Source of the DNA: CAYSIX01 sp964431205
GTDB lineage: Bacteria; Planctomycetota; Phycisphaerae; Phycisphaerales; Phycisphaeraceae
Direction of reading: 5' to 3'
Assembly (NCBI GenBank): GCA_964431205.1
Contig: CAYSIX010000201.1
Span: 1 to 7,609 of the forward strand
Length of the DNA stretch: 7,609 nucleotides
The number at the start of each line of letters is the position of its first letter. Position 1 is the first letter of the stretch. The position numbers and the translations under genes were made by a program. The notes below the pieces were generated by a model. The model was not told the origin of the DNA and did not search any database. It saw only the letters and a list, made by a program, of their open reading frames with translations. Below, one piece after another: positions 1 through 6,178 of the stretch.

Positions 1-804
1 GGCGAGGATACGGACGCGTCCCTCCTGGGGAAGGCGTTTTTCGGCGATGTCCATCTTGCCGATGACCTTGACGCGGGAGACGATGGCCGAGTGCATGCCG
101 GCGGGCGGCTTCATGAGGTCGCGGAGCTGGCCGTCGATGCGATATCGGATGCGCGTGCCGCGTCGGTCGGGCTCGATGTGGATGTCGCTGGCGCGGTCGC
201 GGACGGCGGTGAGCAGGGCGACGTTGACCAGGTTGATGATGGGGCTGCCCTCGACCATCTGCTCGAGGTCGGTGGCGGGCCCGTCGTCGACGCGCTCGCG
301 ATCGACGACCTCGACGTCCTGCTCGACGAGCGAGGTCAGGAAGGCGTCGAGGTCGACGTTGCCGCCGGAGTACTTCTGAAGGAACTCGCGGATGTTGGCT
401 TCCAGCGCGAGGACGGGGCGGATCTTGTTGCAGCCGGCGACGCTGCGCAGCATGTCGATGGTGGGCAGGGAGTGAGGCTCGGCCATGGCGACGGTGAGGG
501 TGTCGCGGACCTTGAACATGGGGACGATGAGCAGGCGTTCGCACTGCTCCTCGCCGACGAGCTGGATCAGGGCCGGGTCGATCAGGCCGTGGCGGAGGCT
601 GCAGCCCTTGACGCCCAGGCAGGTCGCCAGGGTGTGCACGAGCGTGCCGGTGCTGATCACGCCCTGGCTGACGAGCATCTCGCCGAGGCGCTGACCGGAG
701 ACCTGCTGCTCGGCGAGGGCGGCCTGGAGCTGCTGCTCGGTCAGCGCGCCCTGCCGGACCAGGGCCTCGCCGATGCGCAGCTTGTTTCGGTTCGATCGGC
801 TCAC
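1..804 (-). CDS. GspE/PilB-type secretion or pilus assembly ATPase, N-terminal part (runs off left edge)
   Basis: This is the first 268 codons of a type II secretion / type IV pilus assembly ATPase, a cytoplasmic hexameric motor that powers pseudopilus or pilus extension. The gene has no stop codon in the window and continues past position 1. Residues 10-33 and 39-62 are two RLG-type helical motifs (RIGEALVRQG and RLGEMLVSQG), as in MshEN/T2SSE_N domains. Residues 186-268 match the start of the ATPase core: GSPIINLVN, RDRASDIHIEP, RYRIDGQL and IAEKRLPQEGRV. The Walker A motif is expected just beyond the edge and is not seen. The GTG start at 804 is supported by AGGAG six bases upstream. It overlaps the STAS stop codon as GTGA, so the two genes are probably translationally coupled. 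GspE and PilB cannot be told apart from this fragment. Confidence 0.93.
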   Translation of the reverse strand, partial: MSRSNRNKLRIGEALVRQGALTEQQLQAALAEQQVSGQRLGEMLVSQGVISTGTLVHTLATCLGVKGCSLRHGLIDPALIQLVGEEQCERLLIVPMFKVRDTLTVAMAEPHSLPTIDMLRSVAGCNKIRPVLALEANIREFLQKYSGGNVDLDAFLTSLVEQDVEVVDRERVDDGPATDLEQMVEGSPIINLVNVALLTAVRDRASDIHIEPDRRGTRIRYRIDGQLRDLMKPPAGMHSAIVSRVKVIGKMDIAEKRLPQEGRVRILA

Positions 805-1136
805 AGGAAGCTCCTGACCGCGGAGGACGAATCGTCGAACTGCTCGAACATCGGGCCCAGCTCGGTCAGGTCGAGCACCTCGCGGAGCGTCTCGTTGACG
901 CCGCAGAGCTTCAGCGACCGGCCGCTCTCGGCGAGCTGGTCGTTGGCGTCGAGCAGCGCCTCGAGCCCACGGGAATCGACGTACGGGACCGACGAGGCGT
1001 CGACCACGAAGCGCCCCGTCGTCTGGGTGTGGACCTGGCGGAGGCGCTCGAGAAACTGCTCGGCGTCGCTCTCGGTGAGCGGTCCGATCGGGCGGATCAC
1101 CGTGACGGCGCCTTGCTTCTGCTCCTGGATTTGCAT
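801..1136 (-). CDS. STAS-domain protein, anti-sigma factor antagonist type (SpoIIAA-like)
   Basis: This 111-residue protein is one STAS domain with nothing added, close to the usual 100-115 residues for stand-alone SpoIIAA/RsbV-type proteins. Such proteins switch partners with anti-sigma kinases, or act as adaptors, depending on phosphorylation of a Ser or Thr. The signature loop is VDSRGLEAL, with S55 in the position of the phosphorylated serine after D54. The preceding strand (FVVDASSV, 43-50) and the final helix ending in VRSFL fit the fold. The ATG start at 1136 has no strong ribosome site (only a weak GAG nearby). The gene starts 58 bases after the histidine kinase stop and overlaps the ATPase start by four bases, so it sits in the middle of a three-gene unit. 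No partner anti-sigma kinase of the SpoIIAB/RsbW type is visible here. The partner is unknown and could be the adjacent kinase or the ATPase. Confidence 0.9.
   Translation of the reverse strand: MQIQEQKQGAVTVIRPIGPLTESDAEQFLERLRQVHTQTTGRFVVDASSVPYVDSRGLEALLDANDQLAESGRSLKLCGVNETLREVLDLTELGPMFEQFDDSSSAVRSFL
811..815 (-). promoter_or_regulatory. Ribosome binding site deciding the GTG start of the GspE/PilB-type ATPase
   Basis: Minus-strand AGGAG lies six bases before the GTG at 804, inside the 3' end of the STAS gene. It supports the GTG as the true start and fits translation coupled to the upstream gene. Confidence 0.7.
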
Positions 1137-1194
1137 GGCCTGGCTCGCGGGTCGCCGGGGGCGGCGGGCGCCACCGGCCCGGTTCTGGACTGGT

Positions 1195-3039
1195 TCATTC
1201 GGTCGCCGTCGTCGCGGTCTCGGCCGCGATCGGCAGGGTCAGGGTGAACGTCGTGCCCTGATCGACCTGGGACTCGACGGTGATGTCGCCCCCGTGCAGC
1301 CGCGCCACCTCGCGCGCCAGCGCCAGGCCCAGGCCCGTGCCCGTCACGGCCGTCACACGCTTGTCGTCGGCCGCACGGTAGAACCGCTCGAACACGTGCG
1401 GCAGGTGCTGCGGCGAGATGCCGATGCCCGTATCGGTCACATCGATCGTCACCTCCTCGTCGTGCAGCTCGATCGTGACGTTGATCCGGCCCCCTTCGTT
1501 CGTGTACTTGATCGCGTTGCCCAGCAGGTTGTGCAGCGCCATCGAGATCTTCTCCCGGTCCGCCTGAAGGACCGGCAGCTTCGGCGGCAGGTGGAACTCC
1601 AGCTCGATCTGCTTCTCCTTCGCCGCCGCTCGATAGTCCTGCTCGATCTCGTGCACGAGCTGGTCCAGCCGCACGTCGTCCGGGTTCACCTTGAGGGAGC
1701 CGGCCTCGATCTCGGCGACCGACAGCATGTCGCTGACCATCCGCTCCAGACGCCGCGTCTCCTGCGTGATCACGTTCAGGCACTCGGCGCGGACCTTCGC
1801 GTCCTTGTCCCCGTCGTCGATCAGCGTCTCGAGGTACAGGCGGATGTTGGTCAGCGGCGTGCGCAGCTCGTGCGTCGCCTGCGCCACGAACTCGTGACGC
1901 GCGTCCTCGGCCACACGCTGCTGCGTGATGTCCTCGATCAGCACCAGCGCCGTCGCCTCGTCGCTGCGCCGCACCGGGCGCATGCTGAAACGCAGCACGT
2001 CGGACCCGCCGGCCTCGCGGCGATCGATCACGTGCGTGCTGCGCCGGCCCGACTCGGCGGCGGCGACGATCGCCTCGCGCACCTCCGCCGGCATCCCCCA
2101 CTGCGTCAACGCCGTCCCCAGCAGCTCCTTGCGCGACGTGCCCAGGAACGTCGCCGCCGCGTTGTTCGTGAACACCACACGGATCCGCTCATCCAGCAGG
2201 ATCACGCCCTGGCTCATCGCGTCGCACCCGCCGGCCAGGTCCCCGCTGACCGACCCCGCCGCGCTCATCGCCTCCCGCGCGTGACGCACCATGACCTGCT
2301 GACGCAGGTGACGGTGCTCGATCAGCATCTGATTCCAGGCCCGGGCCTCGGAGCCCAGGTCCTCGGCGATCGTCACCGCCGCCTCGGCCGTCTCGCCGTC
2401 GCTGATCGCCAGCAATGCCTCGCGGATCTGCCCCATCGTCGCCAGCCGCGCGCGGAATCGCCGGTACGCCAGCGCCCAGCCGAGCCCCGCCAGCAACGCG
2501 ACCAGAACAAACCCGCCCATCACGCCCCACGCCGACGACGACGCCTGCGGCGCGATCACCTCGACCCGCGCCTGCCCCTTGCCCGGCACCGTCACCGAGC
2601 GCGTGTGCCCGCCGAACACCGCCAGCTCTTCACCCGCCGGCGGGACCGGCGCCTGCCAGTCCACCTGGTCCAGGTCGGCCGTGATCCGTTCCGGCTCGTG
2701 ATCGGCCAGGACCACTCCGCCCGGGCCGACGATCCGGCATCGCGACAGGCCGTGACGCTGCGCCGTGTCCATCACCACCCGTCGCAGAGGCGACAGCTCG
2801 CCCTGGCTTAGCATGGCCTCGGCCGCCGGCGTTAGCAGCTCCGTCACCGCACGGGCGCAGTCCTGCCGCGCCGCGACCTGCGACTCGTGGATCTTCCGCG
2901 CCGACCAGACCCCCGACGCCAGCAGCGACACCACGATCAGTCCGCCCGCGATCGCGCCGAACACGGCGATCGTGGACTCGCCCCGCATCAACGCCGGACG
3001 AATCGACAGTCGTTCAAGGAATGATGGAAACGCGGCCAC
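1195..3039 (-). CDS. Membrane-bound PAS sensor histidine kinase
   Basis: This is a two-component sensor kinase of about 614 residues. Hydrophobic helices at about 24-45 and 172-191 flank an extracytoplasmic sensor region of about 125 residues that I do not recognise. A cytoplasmic linker (about 192-265, possibly HAMP-like) follows. A PAS domain spans about 272-375 (MSQGVILLDERIRVVFTNNA). The HisKA helix carries the phospho-acceptor H390 in THELRTPL. The ATPase domain has all boxes: N504/N508 in HNLLGNAIKY, DTGIGIS (536-542), the F box HVFERFYRA, and GTGLGLAL (567-574). It therefore looks catalytically complete. I chose the GTG at 3039 because AGGGGAG lies five bases upstream; an in-frame GTG at 3063 would add eight residues but has no such site. 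No response regulator is in the window, so its partner is elsewhere or acts through another route. It is the first gene of the unit leading to STAS and the secretion ATPase. Confidence 0.93.
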   Translation of the reverse strand: MAAFPSFLERLSIRPALMRGESTIAVFGAIAGGLIVVSLLASGVWSARKIHESQVAARQDCARAVTELLTPAAEAMLSQGELSPLRRVVMDTAQRHGLSRCRIVGPGGVVLADHEPERITADLDQVDWQAPVPPAGEELAVFGGHTRSVTVPGKGQARVEVIAPQASSSAWGVMGGFVLVALLAGLGWALAYRRFRARLATMGQIREALLAISDGETAEAAVTIAEDLGSEARAWNQMLIEHRHLRQQVMVRHAREAMSAAGSVSGDLAGGCDAMSQGVILLDERIRVVFTNNAAATFLGTSRKELLGTALTQWGMPAEVREAIVAAAESGRRSTHVIDRREAGGSDVLRFSMRPVRRSDEATALVLIEDITQQRVAEDARHEFVAQATHELRTPLTNIRLYLETLIDDGDKDAKVRAECLNVITQETRRLERMVSDMLSVAEIEAGSLKVNPDDVRLDQLVHEIEQDYRAAAKEKQIELEFHLPPKLPVLQADREKISMALHNLLGNAIKYTNEGGRINVTIELHDEEVTIDVTDTGIGISPQHLPHVFERFYRAADDKRVTAVTGTGLGLALAREVARLHGGDITVESQVDQGTTFTLTLPIAAETATTATE

Positions 3040-3044
3040 ACGGT

Positions 3045-3051
3045 CTCCCCT
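3045..3051 (-). promoter_or_regulatory. Ribosome binding site deciding the histidine kinase start
   Basis: Minus-strand AGGGGAG lies five bases before the GTG at 3039. It falls inside the reading frame if translation began at the more upstream GTG (3063), so it favours the shorter 614-residue protein. Confidence 0.65.
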
Positions 3052-3390
3052 GGTCGTACCCACGACGAAAGATCCTTCGCCCCACCTTCATCGGTCGAGG
3101 TCACCCGGCCTTTTAGGTCGCCCGGCACGAACTTGGTCAAGCCGCGCCTGACACGTCCGGATAACGTCCCGCCGCCTCCTCGATCGTGTCGGCCGCCCCG
3201 CGCCCGGCCGTGTCGCGCCCGCCCGGTCGCAAGGCACCACACCGCGCCGCACAATCTCCGGGCACCGAGCCGCTTTCCGCCCGCTTTCGCGACGTTCCTC
3301 GCCCCCGCGGCTCCCCGCGATCGGCCCGCCCGCCGTCGCTCTGGCCCCGTCAGCCACGTTCCATGAGCTTCTGATGAGTTCGGCGACCCC
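3052..3390. other. Gene-free divergent region between the kinase unit and the HemD-like gene
   Basis: About 340 bases with no convincing gene. The open frames here are Arg/Gly- or Pro-rich compositional artefacts with no domain resemblance. The stretch is very C-rich on the plus strand. It should contain the promoter of the minus-strand kinase unit, but I find no convincing -35/-10 pair. A minus-strand TTGACC at 3140-3135 has only a poor TAAAAG partner, 19 bases away. The right edge leads into a sigma-54-type element, listed separately. Confidence 0.6.
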
Positions 3391-3391
3391 C

Positions 3392-3406
3392 TGGCATCAC
3401 CTTTGC
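3392..3406 (+). promoter_or_regulatory. Putative sigma-54 (RpoN) -24/-12 promoter
   Basis: The sequence TGGCATCACCTTTGC matches the sigma-54 consensus TGGCAC-N5-TTGC at all but one of its fixed bases. The invariant GG (3393-3394) and GC (3405-3406) are separated by exactly ten bases, the canonical spacing. The start of transcription would fall near 3418, only a few bases before the ATG at 3421. This is a motif match only. No enhancer-binding protein gene and no upstream activator site is seen. Confidence 0.45.
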
Positions 3407-3420
3407 GTATCAACCTCACC

Positions 3421-4062
3421 ATGATGATTGCCACCGCCTCCACGCGTTTGTTCGAGCGCCTGCCCTCCCGCGGCCACCGTCGCCTCGAGTCGACGAGGCC
3501 GACCACCGGGTCGGACACGGCCGGCGACGGGTTCGACCGTCAGGATCGCTGGAGCCGCCACGCACCCCTGGGCGTCGAGCTCGGCGACGACGACACCGCG
3601 ACGGGTCTGGAACCGGCGGTGCTGACTGCGTGGATCGATCGCATCGCCGACCGCAGCGTGCGGGACGTGATCTGGACGCGGTCGCGTCAGGTCCGGCAGG
3701 TCCTGCAGGAGGCGGCTCGCCTCGGCGCCGACTGGCGGTTCGTCCGGGGGCTGCACGGGGCGCGGCGGATCGCGGTCGGGCGGGACACGGCTCGGGCCTT
3801 GCGCGACCTCGGGCTGCCCGCGCAGCTAACGATCCGGCGGTCGGCCACGACGGACCCGCTGACCACCCTGGCCAAGGGAGGGTTGATCCGCCGGCCCATC
3901 GCCGTCGTGCACGGTGACGACCAGGCCGATGCACACCTGCTCGCGGGGCTCGAACGGTTGCGTAACATCGTGCATCCGCTGCCCGCGATCCTGGCGGGAT
4001 CGCCCGAGCCGGTGGGCGCAGACGCCTTCGCGGCGACGCCACCTGCCCTCGGCCGCGCATGA
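3421..4062 (+). CDS. Conserved-looking protein with partial uroporphyrinogen-III synthase (HemD)-like fold
   Basis: A 213-residue protein, the only plus-strand gene in the window. Codon third positions are almost all G/C through the second half, which supports real coding. Residues 1-60 are low in recognisable structure. From about residue 80 the pattern resembles the middle of HemD, the enzyme that cyclises hydroxymethylbilane in haem and cobalamin synthesis. There is a VRDVIWTRSRQV strand and helix, then IAVGRDTARALRDLGL (117-132, like the aavG..Taeal.e.Gl segment), then IAVVHGDDQADAHLLAGLERL (160-180, like the VLl.rg...r..L...L segment). The family's N-terminal RP-type strand and C-terminal lobe are missing, and the usual length is about 250, so activity is doubtful. 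ATG at 3421 (or 3424) is preferred; a TTG at 3403 would lie upstream of the predicted transcript start. There is no clear ribosome site. The HemD resemblance is my inference from pattern. Confidence 0.7.
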   Translation: MMIATASTRLFERLPSRGHRRLESTRPTTGSDTAGDGFDRQDRWSRHAPLGVELGDDDTATGLEPAVLTAWIDRIADRSVRDVIWTRSRQVRQVLQEAARLGADWRFVRGLHGARRIAVGRDTARALRDLGLPAQLTIRRSATTDPLTTLAKGGLIRRPIAVVHGDDQADAHLLAGLERLRNIVHPLPAILAGSPEPVGADAFAATPPALGRA

Positions 4063-4065
4063 AAA

Positions 4066-4087
4066 ACCCCTTCCCGAAGGAAGGGGT
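4066..4087 (-). terminator. Rho-independent terminator with UUCG tetraloop
   Basis: A perfect nine-base stem (ACCCCTTCC / GGAAGGGGT) closes a four-base loop. On the minus strand the loop is TTCG closed by C-G, an exceptionally stable tetraloop, and the stem runs directly into TTTT. It therefore terminates the minus-strand PEP-CTERM gene, 67 bases after that gene's stop. It begins three bases after the stop of the convergent plus-strand gene and may also slow that transcript, but there is no T run on the plus side. Confidence 0.88.
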
Positions 4088-4154
4088 GGGTCGCTCCGTT
4101 TAGTCCGTCAACCGAAAAAACAGGCGAAACGGCAACAAGTCGTAACGATCACGA

Positions 4155-4904
4155 TCAGGCGCGACGTCGACGACCAAGGATCGCGGCCAGACCGGTTAGA
4201 ACCAGCCCCGCCGACGCCGGCTCGGGAATCACCTCGAGCTTGATCCAGTCCGCGCGCAGCTCGTTGCCCGCGTCGGTGCCCCAGGTCTGAGTCTCACGGC
4301 GGAACTGGAACTGGATCTTCTTCGCGCCCTCGAAGCTGAACGGCCGCACCGCGCCGGGATCCAGCGGGTCCTCATTCGTCATCAGCTCCGACAGCAGGCC
4401 GCCGATCTCGACGAACTCGTCCGCGGCCGCAATCTCACCGTTGACGCCGTACTCAAAGTTTTCGCCCATGGATTCATCGTTCGGCCGCTCGTCCTCGAGC
4501 TTGAGGCGGAAGGCTCCCCCCACGTCGCTGCCCGAGATACGCGCCGTCAGCTTGATCAGCGACGGATCGGTCGTCCCGGCGTCCTCGAGGAAATTGTCCA
4601 GCCAACTGATTCCGCTGAACCAGAAGCTGAAGCCGCCCTCCTCCGCGGCCATGTTCGATGCGTCGATCCCCATCGTCATCACGCTGTCGCGGATCGTGTA
4701 CGAGGCTTCCGTGGGCACCCGGTTCTGAAACGGCTCGCCGGGCACGAACACGCCGCCGCCGCCCTGGAACGCCTCGAAGTTCTGCGTCGTCTCGGGGCCG
4801 AAGTCCTCAAAGAACAGAATCTTCGGCTCGACGACCGACGCCGAGACGCTCCCCGCCGCGATGCACGCCGCGGCTACTCCAATCAAACATGTCTTTCGTT
4901 GCAT
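4155..4904 (-). CDS. PEP-CTERM sorting-domain protein (exported, no dockerin loops)
   Basis: A 249-residue secreted protein. It has a signal peptide (MQRKTC, a hydrophobic core at 7-18, and an Ala/Ser-rich cleavage site near residue 22-23) and a C-terminal PEP-CTERM sorting signal. The PEP motif is P227-E228-P229, followed by a hydrophobic helix (about 231-243) and a terminal RRRRA. Proteins with this tail are exported by Sec and then processed by an exosortase, which must be encoded elsewhere. The mature region is acidic and strand-rich, with aromatic patches such as GGFSFWFSGISW and a final ADWIKLEVI before the tail. This is consistent with a beta-sandwich but the domain is not one I recognise. 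The ATG at 4904 has AGGAGGT five bases upstream. Unlike its two neighbours it has no calcium-binding repeats. It is read after the hairpin at 4961-4982 and ends at the UUCG terminator. Confidence 0.92.
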   Translation of the reverse strand: MQRKTCLIGVAAACIAAGSVSASVVEPKILFFEDFGPETTQNFEAFQGGGGVFVPGEPFQNRVPTEASYTIRDSVMTMGIDASNMAAEEGGFSFWFSGISWLDNFLEDAGTTDPSLIKLTARISGSDVGGAFRLKLEDERPNDESMGENFEYGVNGEIAAADEFVEIGGLLSELMTNEDPLDPGAVRPFSFEGAKKIQFQFRRETQTWGTDAGNELRADWIKLEVIPEPASAGLVLTGLAAILGRRRRA

Positions 4905-4960
4905 TTCTGACCTCCTCTGCTGTGCCCGTAAAGATGTGTGGGCGATATGAAGAAAACCAT

Positions 4961-4982
4961 GGGGCGGCGGACATGCCGCCCC
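4961..4982 (-). terminator. GC hairpin directly after the second PEP-CTERM gene, terminator or attenuator
   Basis: An eight-base all-GC stem (GGGGCGGC / GCCGCCCC) with a six-base loop begins on the base after the TAA of the upstream gene. On the minus strand it is followed by ATGGTTTTCTTC, so the T-rich part starts four bases after the stem. That makes it a moderate rather than classic terminator. Because the next gene starts only about 57 bases further on with no evident promoter, partial read-through or RNA end protection is equally possible. Confidence 0.6.
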
Positions 4983-6083
4983 TTACCGACATGAAATGAC
5001 TCGACGGCGCCGAAGCGAGAGGATCGCGCCGCCGCTCAGCAACAGCATGAGCCCCGCCGGCTCGGGCACGGCCACGCCCTCCACGCCCGTGCCGAAGTTC
5101 GTCTGCCACAGGCCCAGGTCGAACGCGTCCACGTCCCCGTCCTTGTCGAAGTCCGCGCTCAGCCCGTCGCCCGTCTGGCCGAACTGCGTCTGCCAGATGC
5201 CCAGGTCGAAGGCGTCGACGTCCCCGTCGCCGTCCGCGTCCCCGGGCACCGCCATCGTCGTCGGGTCCTCGAAGAACAGCTCGAACCTGTCAAAGAAGAT
5301 GTCGTACGTCACTTTCGACAGGACGCCGAGATTACCGATGTTGGGCAGCGCCACGCCCAGCACGGTGGGAACGTCCTCGTCCCAGACCCCGGTGTCGTTG
5401 GCGGCGGCGCGCTGCTCCTTGGTCAACACGGTCATCGGGAAGACCTCGGTGTGCCACGCGTTGTCGTTGACCAGCGAGATGGTGCTGCCCGTCGACGCCA
5501 CGACGTTGTTGCCGTCACCGCCCTCGGAAGCCGGGTCAAAGAAGCGGAGCGAGACCGTGACGTTGGGGTACTCGGGCAGGTCGGTGATCGAGGCGTCGGG
5601 AATCCCCTGGACGCCGCCGACGTCCGGCTGGTCGTTCGCGTCGCCGTCGAGGACGTGGTCCTGAAGCCGCACGACCCGGTAGCTGAAGCGGATCCACGCC
5701 TCGCCGAGCGTCGTGCCATCAGGGTTGTCGGCCTGGGTGAGGTCGCGTTCCTCGGGCGTGGACTCGCCCTCCAGGTTCGGCCGTTCGCCGCCGTTGCCGA
5801 GCTGGATCTCGGTGATGGTGCCCGAACCGGTGAAGACGTGGTCGTCGATGGCCACCGTGCGAAGGCTCGCATCGCCGAAGAGGATGCGATCGGCCGGCGC
5901 CGGTGGCGAGGTGACCTCCGCCGACTGGCCCGCCGAAGAGGGCCCGAAGTTGTTGTATATCGAGAACGTGATGTTCCCGTCGATCTGGTCGTCCAGCAGC
6001 ACGACCGCCGACGCCGACCCGGCGCCGACCACCAGCGCCGCGGCCGTGATACTGCCGGTGATAACTCGATTCCGATATGACAT
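4983..6083 (-). CDS. PEP-CTERM protein with dockerin-like paired EF-hand loops (paralog 2)
   Basis: A 366-residue exported protein. The signal peptide (about 1-26) ends in GSASA. An N-terminal strand-rich region (27-278) of unknown function follows. Next are two calcium-type loops, D282-D293 (DADGDGDVDAFD) and D311-D322 (DFDKDGDVDAFD), each followed by LG(I/L)WQT(Q/N)FG, the pattern of type I dockerin repeats. The C-terminus is a PEP-CTERM signal (P340-E341-P342, hydrophobic helix, RRRR) for exosortase processing at the cell surface. In cellulosomes dockerins bind cohesins. In planctomycete PEP-CTERM proteins the role of these loops is unclear, and I see no cohesin here. The tail has five extra residues (VISCR) after the arginines. 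The start has AAGGAGG five bases upstream. It lies 95 bases after its paralog, with no terminator between them, so the two are probably co-transcribed. Confidence 0.94.
   Translation of the reverse strand: MSYRNRVITGSITAAALVVGAGSASAVVLLDDQIDGNITFSIYNNFGPSSAGQSAEVTSPPAPADRILFGDASLRTVAIDDHVFTGSGTITEIQLGNGGERPNLEGESTPEERDLTQADNPDGTTLGEAWIRFSYRVVRLQDHVLDGDANDQPDVGGVQGIPDASITDLPEYPNVTVSLRFFDPASEGGDGNNVVASTGSTISLVNDNAWHTEVFPMTVLTKEQRAAANDTGVWDEDVPTVLGVALPNIGNLGVLSKVTYDIFFDRFELFFEDPTTMAVPGDADGDGDVDAFDLGIWQTQFGQTGDGLSADFDKDGDVDAFDLGLWQTNFGTGVEGVAVPEPAGLMLLLSGGAILSLRRRRVISCR
5078..5141. repeat. 64-base exact direct repeat, copy 1 (dockerin loop 2 region)
   Basis: This stretch is identical base for base to 6259-6322. 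It encodes the second calcium loop and the linker toward the PEP motif in the second paralog. The exact match extends over third codon positions, while much of the rest of the two genes has diverged. Confidence 0.9.
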
Positions 6084-6178
6084 GGTGTCCTCCTTAAAGA
6101 TTCAATCCACCGAACATGATCTGCGCCCGAACCCGCTGGAGATGTGCTCAGTCACACGGAACCGGTCTGGCCTCACGA

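Noticed and set aside
1097..2101. A 334-codon minus-strand frame overlapping the kinase and STAS genes
   Set aside because: It is the kinase gene read in another frame, giving Gly/Arg/Ala-rich sequence, and the kinase frame contains all the catalytic motifs.
91..2811. A 906-codon plus-strand open frame
   Set aside because: It lies opposite three well-recognised minus-strand genes, and its product is Arg/His/Asp-rich with no domain resemblance. It results from high GC at third codon positions.
3063..3063. The more upstream GTG at 3063 as the kinase start
   Set aside because: It has no ribosome site, while AGGGGAG sits five bases before the GTG at 3039. The extra eight residues add nothing recognisable.
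3110..3140. A minus-strand TTGACC with TAAAAG as a sigma-70 promoter for the kinase unit
   Set aside because: The 19-base spacing and the poor -10 match make this no better than chance in a region of this size.
3416..4060. A 214-codon minus-strand frame opposite the HemD-like gene
   Set aside because: The product is an Arg/Pro-rich low-complexity sequence. The plus frame has protein-like patterning and consistent G/C third positions.
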